Shown here: positions 53,749 to 61,266 of the stretch, piece by piece
Numbering within the stretch: the stretch's first letter is position 1
How the letters are laid out: each line of letters starts with the position of its first letter
From: Nibricoccus aquaticus
GTDB taxonomy: Bacteria; Verrucomicrobiota; Verrucomicrobiia; Opitutales; Opitutaceae
Assembly (NCBI RefSeq): GCF_002310495.1
Contig: NZ_CP023344.1
Coordinates: forward strand, 4,109,501 to 4,173,500
Direction: 5' to 3'
Length of the DNA: 64,000 nt
Notes under the pieces: model-generated
What the model was told of the DNA's origin: nothing
Databases searched by the model: none
What the model saw: only the letters and a program-made list of their open reading frames with translations
Program-made: the position numbers and the translations under genes

Positions 53749-54771
53749 TCAAGGCGTGATTGTGAGAGGGAGCGGTATGAAAACGAACGGGCGCAGTCTG
53801 TAACCGCGATAGATGTACATGCCGGCGCCGGGGTCGTCGGCTGGAGTGGCGAGGCGGCGGGCGCGGCCGACGATGACTCCACCATCATTGATGCCGTCAG
53901 CGGAGAGAAGCGTCCACGTTGCGGCGGTTGCGGCGGAGATAGCGGTGTTAAGGTCGATGAATTGAGCGGTGTCGCGAAGATACACGAAGGCTTTTCCACT
54001 GGCCGTACCGACGACGTCGCCATCGGTGTTGACGGCTTTCACCTCGGTGACGCTGGAGCCGAATTTCACGGCGACGCCACCCGAATAGAGAAAACCCTGG
54101 CTGCCCACCGTGCCGGCGACTTCGCCTCTTTCATTGATGGCGTAGGCGCGATTGCTGAATGAGCCGAGCGCCCAGCCGAGGTAGGTGGTGGTGCCCGAGC
54201 CGACGTCATAGGTCTTTCCACCCCAGGTCGTGTCGTAGCCAGCCATGACGAAGTCGTTGTTCATGTCTTTTGGGACGAAGTTGCCGCCGATGGTAGAGCC
54301 GAGGAGAAAGATCCAGCCGCTGGTGTGGCCGATGAACGGCTGCGATGAGGCGGTGCCGACGACATAGTTGGAGTCGTTGATTGAAACGGCCTCGCTGTTC
54401 CGGGTGAAATCGCTGTCGAAATCCACCGCCAGGCCGCCACCGGGCGTGACGTAGCATGCGTGGTAGATACTGCCATTACGGTCGCAGAGGCCCGCGATGA
54501 TGCCTGTGCTGTTGATGGCGTTGCCCCAACTCGAATGAGCAGGCCCGGGCGATGGATGAGTGTAGAAGGTTCCAGATGCCAGGCGGAACGCGACCGGGTG
54601 CCCGCCGAGATCGTAAGCGGAACCGACAATCTGGCCGGCGTTGTTGATACCCGTGGGAATAACCCACGGATAAGACGCGGGTGCGCCGAGATCAGAGAAC
54701 AAATAGAACGCAGCGTTCGCGGTCGCAGTGAATACCAGCGCGACGAGACAGAGGAGGAGTTTTGTTTTCAT
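53749..54771 (-). CDS. Exported HAF-repeat protein
   Basis: The 340-residue protein has a signal peptide (MKTKLLLCLVALVFTATANA). Repeats of the form GINNAGQIVG, INSTGIIAGL, INDSNYVVGTA, INERGEVAGTV and INDGGVIVGRA recur about every 45 residues. They match the extracellular HAF family, probably a beta-propeller. There is no PEP-CTERM tail, so it should be free in the periplasm or medium. The exact function is unknown. Confidence 0.85.
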   Translation of the reverse strand: MKTKLLLCLVALVFTATANAAFYLFSDLGAPASYPWVIPTGINNAGQIVGSAYDLGGHPVAFRLASGTFYTHPSPGPAHSSWGNAINSTGIIAGLCDRNGSIYHACYVTPGGGLAVDFDSDFTRNSEAVSINDSNYVVGTASSQPFIGHTSGWIFLLGSTIGGNFVPKDMNNDFVMAGYDTTWGGKTYDVGSGTTTYLGWALGSFSNRAYAINERGEVAGTVGSQGFLYSGGVAVKFGSSVTEVKAVNTDGDVVGTASGKAFVYLRDTAQFIDLNTAISAATAATWTLLSADGINDGGVIVGRARRLATPADDPGAGMYIYRGYRLRPFVFIPLPLTITP

Positions 54772-55188
54772 GGGGAGTTGTGTCGCGTACATCGCAAGCG
54801 CTCCCTCGCGCGTTACTGAAAACGATTTTGTGCATGTGCATGCGGCATTTCTCGCACGCGTTTATTGAGAGAAATGCCTACGCATCTGCCGTGCGACTGG
54901 CAGAGATAGTCGAGTGCTTCAGAAACAGGAAACTTGTCTGAGTGGCGCTCTTTGACGGCGGTTGAACAAGAGCGGTTAGTTAGTAGTTGTGATTGCCGCT
55001 GCACCAAGAGCGGAAGCGCTGGTTGCAAAATGCTCAGAAAGCGACTGGTGGAAATGCGGTTTGCCTCCTGCCGCACTCGAGAAATTGCGACACATGGCTC
55101 TCAATGTCTTCCTGTGAACTATATTTCCCGGGGCCGCTTTTCACGAAAGCCCAAACTGGCAGGCTTCGTGCGAAGTAGTTGAGCATCT
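54772..55188. other. 417-bp intergenic region
   Basis: This lies between the divergent HAF-repeat gene and the VTT-domain gene. It should contain both promoters. Two overlapping short frames are open, but neither has a ribosome site, conserved look or normal codon use. A GCATGTGCATGC motif at about 54831-54842 is the only small symmetry I noticed. Confidence 0.5.
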
Positions 55189-55875
55189 ATGCCCGATTCC
55201 CGCTCAGTACGTCGTCAGCGCATCAAACTCATTGTGATCGCGGTGATGATCGTTGTCGGGTTTGGGCTCTTCGCAAAGTTCGGAGGGCACTATTGGAAGG
55301 AAGCGATCACCGGTTTGCCCGTGCCTGTTCTGCTGCTCTGCCTCGTGGTACTTCCGCTTACGGGTTTTCCTGTTTCACTGATGCTGGTGGCCGTGGGTGC
55401 GCGGTTCGGTTTCTGGCAGGGATTGGCGGCAGCCGCGGCGGCGATTCCGATTCATCTGGCGTTGAGTTATCCGCTGTCGGGGTTGTTTCGGCGGCCGATA
55501 ACGGCAATGGTGACTAAGGCGGGCTGGAGTCTGCCAAAACTGGATCGCGAGACCGCGTGGCCGTTCACGACGTGGCTGGCATTTGTGCCGGGCGTTTCTT
55601 ACACGCTGAAAAATTATACGCCTCCGCTGGCGGGCGTTCCATTCCGAATCTACTTCCTCGCGTTCTATCCGGTGCACCTTTGCACCGCGGTGCTGGGGTT
55701 GCTGATTGGCGGAGCGACGATGCACTTTTCGTGGCTCCTCGCTGTGGGAATCGTCACCTACGGGATCGCGATCGGGATTCTGACGAAGGTGCTGGCGAAT
55801 CGTTTGCGGGCGAAGGGAGCGTGGGTGTCGGACTCGAGCGCGGACGGCATGCAGGCGAAGTTCGCGAGCACGTAA
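55189..55875 (+). CDS. VTT-domain (TVP38/TMEM64-like) membrane protein
   Basis: The 228-residue inner-membrane protein has five or six hydrophobic segments. The VTT core is visible as FPVSLMLVAVGARFGFWQGL, followed by FTTWLAFVPGVSYTLKNYTP, with the conserved glycine and proline residues. VTT proteins are thought to move lipids between leaflets, and related DedA proteins move undecaprenyl phosphate. A specific substrate is not clear. It is a single gene. Confidence 0.82.
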   Translation: MPDSRSVRRQRIKLIVIAVMIVVGFGLFAKFGGHYWKEAITGLPVPVLLLCLVVLPLTGFPVSLMLVAVGARFGFWQGLAAAAAAIPIHLALSYPLSGLFRRPITAMVTKAGWSLPKLDRETAWPFTTWLAFVPGVSYTLKNYTPPLAGVPFRIYFLAFYPVHLCTAVLGLLIGGATMHFSWLLAVGIVTYGIAIGILTKVLANRLRAKGAWVSDSSADGMQAKFAST

Positions 55876-55892
55876 GGTTAGGCAGCGGGTGG

Positions 55893-56097
55893 TTGAATCG
55901 CGAAGACGCTAAGGTGCGAAGATAGACGCGAAGCGAACGAGGGCTTTGGGGAAATTCGAGCTGAAGACATGCAGAGATCGGTTATCGCTGAAGCGCGAAA
56001 GAGCGGAAACGCGGAGGGGATCGCCTGTCTGGGGTCCCGGTGTCTCTGTCCAAGAGGGACGAACTGATCTTAGCGGCTTTGCATCTTTGCGATTCAA
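55893..56097. repeat. 205-bp element with 31-bp inverted ends
   Basis: The left end (55893-55923) and the reverse complement of the right end (56067-56097) agree at 25 of 31 positions; both begin with TTGAATCGC and end with AAGAT. Each end consists of three units at about 9-nt spacing. The centre holds further CGCGAAAGAGCGGA-like sequence and no gene. It resembles a small non-autonomous mobile or palindromic element. Confidence 0.65.
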
Positions 56098-56125
56098 TCC
56101 GGGAGTTGATCGCGGTGACCGGTGA

Positions 56126-56617
56126 TTATTTGGCGCGGATGGCGGCTTGGATTTTGGCGACGTCGATTTTGTCCATTTCCATCATCGCTTCGAAGGCGCG
56201 TTTGGCGGTGTCGCCGCCTTTGGCCATGGCGTCGGTGAGGACGCGCGGGGTGATCTGCCAGTTGATGCCCCACTTGTCTTTGCACCAGCCGCAGACGCTC
56301 TTTTTGCCGCCGTTCTTGATCAGGGCGTTCCAGTATTTGTCCGTCTCCTTCTGGTTGTCCGTGGCGACCTGGAAGGAAAACGCCTCGCTGTGTTTGAACT
56401 GGGGACCGCCGTTGAGGCCGATGCAGGGGATGCCGAGGACGGTGAATTCGACGGTGAGAATCTGGCCCTTCTTGCCTCCGCCCGGAAAGTTGGACGGGGC
56501 CTTGTGGACGGCGGTCACTTTGCTGTTGGGAAAGGTCTTCGCGTAGAACTTCGCGGCCTTGAGCGCGTCTTTGTCGTACCAGATGCAGACGATGTTTTTT
56601 GGAGTCCGTTTTTTCAT
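56126..56617 (-). CDS. VOC-superfamily protein (PhnB-like)
   Basis: The 163-residue protein fits the PhnB-like branch of the vicinal oxygen chelate superfamily, once annotated as 3-demethylubiquinone methyltransferase. It shows NIVCIWYDKDALKAAKFYAK, ILTVEFTVLGIPCIGLNGGP and SVCGWCKDKWGINWQITPRV. The fold is a paired beta-alpha-beta-beta-beta module; the metal ligands and reaction are not clear. It is the last ordinary G+C-rich gene before the A+T-richer island. Confidence 0.9.
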   Translation of the reverse strand: MKKRTPKNIVCIWYDKDALKAAKFYAKTFPNSKVTAVHKAPSNFPGGGKKGQILTVEFTVLGIPCIGLNGGPQFKHSEAFSFQVATDNQKETDKYWNALIKNGGKKSVCGWCKDKWGINWQITPRVLTDAMAKGGDTAKRAFEAMMEMDKIDVAKIQAAIRAK

Positions 56618-56734
56618 GGGAAGGAATTGGACCGCAGAACCGGGAATTCGGTTCGGGGTGTTTTGTTCTCACCCTCTCAACGAATCAGCCGGACGCAAAT
56701 GGACAGGGGAGTGCGGAAAATCTGACCGCTAACC

Positions 56735-57181
56735 CTAGCTGCTGGATAATTCTAAATACGCCGGAGACGGCCGCTTTAACCAGCGGTCCGCTTTGAGTAT
56801 CGTTTTACCAAGGCTAGCTCCTTTAAGTGCGCACTCCCAAACGACCAAAGTTTTCCAGCCGGTAGATTTAAGCGCCATATACGCTCTTGAATCTCGCTCT
56901 TTGTTCGCTCGGAACTTGTCAGCCCAAAATGCAGCCTGCGATTTTGGCTTTGTTGCGAATCTGCAGCCAGAGTGGTCGTGCCAGAAGCAACCGTGCACAA
57001 AAATTACGACACGTCGTTTGGCAAATACTAGGTCAGGTGAACCCGGTAGGCTCCGCTGATTTATTCGGTAGCGATAGCCTAGTTTGTGCAGCGCCCGACG
57101 TAATAACATTTCAGGCTTTGTATCCTTCCGCCTGACTGATGCCATTAACCGCGACCTAGCTTTTGTACTCAGCCGATCCAT
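56735..57181 (-). CDS. vsr: Very short patch repair endonuclease
   Basis: The 148-residue nuclease nicks DNA at T:G mismatches that arise when 5-methylcytosine deaminates. Family marks are complete: RRKDTKPEMLLRRALHKLGY, LPGSPDLVFAKRR with the catalytic Asp, FVHGCFWHDHSGCR with the His and zinc ligands, and AFWADKFRANKERD. It is the last gene of a minus-strand group with a C5-cytosine methyltransferase, which explains its presence. It is separated from the ATPase-TIR gene by 91 bp. The codons are much less G+C-biased than in flanking genes. Confidence 0.95.
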   Translation of the reverse strand: MDRLSTKARSRLMASVRRKDTKPEMLLRRALHKLGYRYRINQRSLPGSPDLVFAKRRVVIFVHGCFWHDHSGCRFATKPKSQAAFWADKFRANKERDSRAYMALKSTGWKTLVVWECALKGASLGKTILKADRWLKRPSPAYLELSSS

Positions 57182-57272
57182 GATGTTAAGCAGTTAACGG
57201 TCTCGTAACGGACGTACTCATCAAACGTGGCCGCCCCAGCACGACATTCAGCGCATTCCGTCTTGTTTCCTC

Positions 57273-59153
57273 TCAGTCCTTCCGGATGGAAACGAGTGTT
57301 CCGAGGTGAGCTTTGTTTTCGGCGCGTTTTTTCTTCTTGTAGCCGAGCGTATCGCAAACCGCTTCGACCTTCTGGCAGAAAATATCTGCGTTCAGCGGCG
57401 TCATCCACAGTTCGTCCGGCTTTCCATCTCTGTTGGTGGATTGCCACTGGGTTTCGTCATCCAAGGGATGCTCGGGCCTGAACGGGCGGATATTGAAAAT
57501 CTTATGATCTATCTGCGTGATCCAAGCGGCGCCCACCTCTGTGATCGCTCCCCAAGAAACCTTAGTGTTCTCACTGGTAATGAAGAGAGCGAAAATCTTT
57601 TGATCCGAGTAACTCTCGATGAAGAAGTCGCGCAGGTATTCATAGACATGGCGCCCTTCCGGAATGCGACAGACCTCATCGTCGCAGTTAGTGTATAGGA
57701 TGTCCTCGGAAGACACGTTGTTGAACACTAGCATCGCATGCACGATGTCCGCGAACGATTTGTCCGGTAACGTCTGACTGATCAAAATCCTCTTCTTCTG
57801 GGAATCTACGAGCCGCTTCAGTCCAAGGTTGGGAGAGTTCTGATTGATCGAATCCAAGACGATTTTCTCAAGTGACTCCAACGGCATCTTTACCCCGAGC
57901 TTGGCGAGATTTTTTGCGGCCGCCTTGCTCGCAGTCCCACGAAAATCGTCGAAGGCGACCCTGAGGTTTTCTTCGTCCTGCTTCTGTTTCTCTTCCTTTT
58001 TTAGCTTTTTATCAGTGTTTCTGAGGTCTGTGAAAGTATCCCGGCGCCTGAGGATGTCTGCCAAGAGATCACGCCTCACGTACTCAAGGAGCGCGACGTA
58101 ACGGGGATCGTCGGATTTATAACCCTGTCTGTTGCTCAATGCCATGTCCGGCAATTCCGTGAGCTCGAACAGATCGACGTGAAGCTGCCCGACCACATAG
58201 ACCTCGTTCAGTTTGTTTTGGCCGACGACGGGAAGAATGTTGAATTCGCCCATCTTTCCATTCGCGAACAGAGAGATGAAGTTGTCAGGGAAATCCGTCA
58301 TCTCGGCCTTCCGGCCCTTCGTGCTCTGGTAGGTGCCGATCCATCCATTGATTTCGAGGGAATATTCATGCTCGGCTCCTTTATTGTCCGTCAACGACAG
58401 CGGAATCGCTTTCGTCGGATAGGTGCCGACCAATTCCTTCCGCTTTTTCGGAAAAGTGTTCGGAACCAGATCGCCCAGCGAGGCATAAGCCCTGCCGAGG
58501 GTGATGAGCGTGATGAGCTCAGTCATGATGTTCCGGTCGAAATCTTTTATCACCTCCGACTCCTTGCCTCTGATGATGTGGATTTTGAAATCCTTACTTA
58601 CCAAGGGAAATATTTTCAGGAGATTGCGCTTCACGGCGGTAAGCGAATTGTGCAACCGATATTGCGGAGCCTTCATCACGATGGCCGTTCCGTGTTTCGT
58701 TATGTGTTCGAACTCAATTTTGTCCTCGGGGATTGCGCGAAGCTTGCGGTCTTTCTCAATTCTCCGAGATAGGACGAATCCCGACTTGTCACCACCTGCG
58801 ATGGTCATGACATCGACATTCTCCGATACAGAAAGGGCGGCCAGCTTGCCTACTCCCTTGCGCCCCATCTTTTTTCGTTTGTGCGATTTGGTAGTGGAGT
58901 CTGTCTCCGTTGTTCGTGATTCGGCGGCGACGTCCAAATACCGTCTGACATCGCCTTTCGCGTAGGACATTCCGTGGCCGTCGTCTTCCACGCGGATGTC
59001 GTCTTTGTTCGAGATGATGTAAACATTCTTCGCGTCGGCGTCGTAAGCGTTAGCGATAAGCTCGGCCAATACGTAGTAGATGTTTGTGTATAGGTTCGGT
59101 CCCAATAGCTCCAGTATCCGTGGGTCGATGCTGATTTCGTATTCCTTACTCAT
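57273..59153 (-). CDS. GHKL (MORC/Hsp90-like) ATPase with C-terminal TIR domain
   Basis: The 626-residue protein has an N-terminal GHKL ATPase: the N-box ELIANAYDADA (31-41), G1 VEDDGHGM (55-62) and G2 GRKGVGKLA (97-105). A second domain of the S5-like type spans about 205-345 (FPDNFISLFANGK, NRQGY). A charged, coiled-coil-like stretch is at 375-400. Residues 454-610 read as a bacterial TIR domain: KRILISQT as strand A, EDILYTN, RIPEGRHVYEYLRDFF, IFALFITSEN and SWGAITEVGAAW (533-544) with the putative catalytic Glu539. It lies between the methyltransferase and vsr genes on the same strand. I infer a defence role: ATPase as sensor, TIR as NAD+-consuming effector. Confidence 0.85.
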   Translation of the reverse strand: MSKEYEISIDPRILELLGPNLYTNIYYVLAELIANAYDADAKNVYIISNKDDIRVEDDGHGMSYAKGDVRRYLDVAAESRTTETDSTTKSHKRKKMGRKGVGKLAALSVSENVDVMTIAGGDKSGFVLSRRIEKDRKLRAIPEDKIEFEHITKHGTAIVMKAPQYRLHNSLTAVKRNLLKIFPLVSKDFKIHIIRGKESEVIKDFDRNIMTELITLITLGRAYASLGDLVPNTFPKKRKELVGTYPTKAIPLSLTDNKGAEHEYSLEINGWIGTYQSTKGRKAEMTDFPDNFISLFANGKMGEFNILPVVGQNKLNEVYVVGQLHVDLFELTELPDMALSNRQGYKSDDPRYVALLEYVRRDLLADILRRRDTFTDLRNTDKKLKKEEKQKQDEENLRVAFDDFRGTASKAAAKNLAKLGVKMPLESLEKIVLDSINQNSPNLGLKRLVDSQKKRILISQTLPDKSFADIVHAMLVFNNVSSEDILYTNCDDEVCRIPEGRHVYEYLRDFFIESYSDQKIFALFITSENTKVSWGAITEVGAAWITQIDHKIFNIRPFRPEHPLDDETQWQSTNRDGKPDELWMTPLNADIFCQKVEAVCDTLGYKKKKRAENKAHLGTLVSIRKD

Positions 59154-59294
59154 GGGGGGTAGGGCGGGGGTATATGCTACTTGTGTGTGTGTGGCTGCTT
59201 GTTAAATTCTCCCTGAGCTAATCCCTGTTCTGACCAGTTGTCCTTTGTAGCGCCGCCATCAAGTGCGCCGTTGGCAATGGTTGGATCAACCAGA

Positions 59295-60380
59295 TCAGCG
59301 CTTAGTTGGAATCGGCGCTGCTTGAAGACTGTCGATATGGTGGCGGAATGACTTTCCGATGACTTCGCCCAAGCGCACAGGCACTGCGTTACCTACCAAG
59401 CGACCAATGGCCTTCATATAGATAGGCTGGTTCGGCTCCACGAAGCGATACGTGCGCGGAAAACTCTGGATGATTGCACCCTCGCGTAATGAAATCGCGC
59501 GATCCTGTTCAGGATGTCCAAACCGCCCGTTTCCAAACCCAAAAAACTGGGTGGTAATTGTCGGGGCAGGCTCATCCCATGACATGCGACCATAAACGCT
59601 GGGGTATGTCTTGCCGCTTTTCTTCCTGTGGCACTTGGCAACAAGTTCATTGGGCCAATCGCGCCAAGTACCACTGGGCTTCGATGCGCGAATTCGCTTC
59701 AGATTCAGGGGCGACAGCTCGGACGATTGATGAATCGGATCTGACTTATCAACACCACCTGACGCGAGCACGGGAAGATCGCTGAGGGCGTCGCGGACTG
59801 TCTTGGTGCGATTTCTGAAATGTGAAGGAGGCAGGAGGTCAATTTTACCAAGCCGAGAAGCCATGACTACGAGTCGTGAGCGCTGTTGTGGAATACCGTA
59901 GTCTTCGCAGCGCACGATCTTTTCGGCGGTGTGATAGCCCGATTCGTGGAGAAATCCCAGGAATTCACCGAATACAGTATGCTCAGCGAGCCCGGGAACG
60001 TTCTCCATCGTAACCAGCTCGGGATTGAGTTCGCGTACTACCCGCAAAAATTCCCGGAGCAGCCACCACCGACTATCGGTTTTGTCGGCTTTCTGATTAT
60101 ATGTTGAGAACGTCTGACAAGGTGCGCATCCGGCAATCAAGCGAATGGATTCGTCCGCAACGAAGTGAGATGCGAGTTCTGCCGTCTTGATTTCACGGAC
60201 ATCTTTCAGGAGGCAAGGCGCAGAATTGTTGTATTCGTAAGGGTATTGGCAGGCAGGATCGACATCAACGCCCAGACGCACCTTCACGCCTGCTTTTTTG
60301 AGGCCGCAAGTCAGCCCGCCCGCGCCGCAAAATAGATCAACTGCTTGGATGCCCCGCTCAAGAACGTGTCGCCTTTTCAT
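59295..60380 (-). CDS. DNA C5-cytosine methyltransferase
   Basis: The 361-residue enzyme methylates cytosine at C5 in a specific DNA site. Motif I is DLFCGAGGL (15-23), motif IV is GCAPCQTFS with the catalytic Cys88, motif VI is MENVPG (125-130), motif VIII is QQRSRLVV and motif X is GRLVGNAVP. The variable region between motifs VIII and IX is about 100 residues, enough for one target-recognition domain. Its start overlaps the HNH gene by 23 bp, so the two are coupled. The target sequence is unknown. Confidence 0.95.
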   Translation of the reverse strand: MKRRHVLERGIQAVDLFCGAGGLTCGLKKAGVKVRLGVDVDPACQYPYEYNNSAPCLLKDVREIKTAELASHFVADESIRLIAGCAPCQTFSTYNQKADKTDSRWWLLREFLRVVRELNPELVTMENVPGLAEHTVFGEFLGFLHESGYHTAEKIVRCEDYGIPQQRSRLVVMASRLGKIDLLPPSHFRNRTKTVRDALSDLPVLASGGVDKSDPIHQSSELSPLNLKRIRASKPSGTWRDWPNELVAKCHRKKSGKTYPSVYGRMSWDEPAPTITTQFFGFGNGRFGHPEQDRAISLREGAIIQSFPRTYRFVEPNQPIYMKAIGRLVGNAVPVRLGEVIGKSFRHHIDSLQAAPIPTKR

Positions 60381-61131
60381 CTGTGATATTCCCGACGATG
60401 TCCATTCGCCAGCACACTTCGCAAGCCAAGTATTCCCTCACCACGATGCGAATTACGATACCTCCCGCATCGTCGATGGCTAGATAACGGTAGTTGCCCT
60501 CCTGGACTTCGACCCAGTCATTTATCAGCATTCGGACTCTAGATTCTTTGCCATCACCTGAATTGAGTACCATCTCGGTAACGAGCAGTCGCTGCAGTCC
60601 GCGAGAGCCCACCTCTCCAAACATTTTTTGCTCATGGAAGGCATTGAACGCGTCTCTGACATCGCTAGGTAAAGTAGCGAGCGGGCCACACCAGAAATGG
60701 TCGGGGGGCTCACGGCACGGTTGGCTCAACTCATAAGCTGCATGCCCCCTAGCTAGCTTGAGCAGAACATTCGCGACGCGGTCTTGTTCGACAGCAAACT
60801 CAACGGTGTTGGTGGACTGGCGCTTCGCGCTCTCAATTCTAGCCCGCAGCGCAGGAGAGTTTCGGAGAATCCGAGCAACGGAGGGACGGGATATTTTGTC
60901 GGGCTCTGCTGAGCCGGAGAGAACGGCATCGACTAAGCATACGAGATACTCCTCATCCTTGGAGAAACTCTGATTACAGGTCTGGCAGCACCCGATGACG
61001 GGAAGATTTTCGGGGAATGGTTGGTCCAAGAGGCTTCGTGAAGGGATGTGGTCGCGAGTATCCGCTGGACCTGCACAGTGGATGCAGCCGTTGATCAGTC
61101 TGTTGTCGGCGAAGTCTTTTAGCTGATCCAT
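60358..61131 (-). CDS. HNH-type zinc nuclease
   Basis: The 257-residue protein has an N-terminal HNH-like module with CIHC (16-19), DHIPSRSLL with Asp27 and His28, LPVIGCC, then CQTCN (49-53) and an acidic residue pair near 60. This is the four-cysteine form of HNH nucleases. The other 180 residues have no family I recognise and may bind DNA. It is the first gene of the island's minus-strand group and overlaps the methyltransferase gene. It is the best candidate for the cutting enzyme of the modification system. Confidence 0.82.
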   Translation of the reverse strand: MDQLKDFADNRLINGCIHCAGPADTRDHIPSRSLLDQPFPENLPVIGCCQTCNQSFSKDEEYLVCLVDAVLSGSAEPDKISRPSVARILRNSPALRARIESAKRQSTNTVEFAVEQDRVANVLLKLARGHAAYELSQPCREPPDHFWCGPLATLPSDVRDAFNAFHEQKMFGEVGSRGLQRLLVTEMVLNSGDGKESRVRMLINDWVEVQEGNYRYLAIDDAGGIVIRIVVREYLACEVCWRMDIVGNITDEKATRS

Positions 61132-61190
61132 GACCGTTGGTAATCGAGGTCCGCTCCGGCGAACAGTGTGTAAATCCGTTCAAATCCTGG

Positions 61191-61225
61191 AAAACAAAAA
61201 ACCGCGCCGGTGAGGGCGCGGTTTT
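61191..61225 (-). terminator. Terminator of typA
   Basis: AAAACCGCGCC and GGCGCGGTTTT form an 11-bp stem with a 6-nt loop. On the minus strand TTTTT, G and TTTT follow. It lies about 40 bp after the typA stop and marks the right border of the A+T-richer island. Confidence 0.87.
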
Positions 61226-61266
61226 GAAGTGGGCGACGCGGGTCGCGGCGGGCGTAAGCGCGGGGC

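Noticed and set aside
54813-55182. Short frames in the 417-bp gap before the VTT gene
   Set aside because: No ribosome site, no conserved look, and they overlap each other on opposite strands.
59180-59195. Short TG dinucleotide run before the ATPase-TIR gene
   Set aside because: Only about six units; too short to call a variable repeat or a Z-DNA signal.
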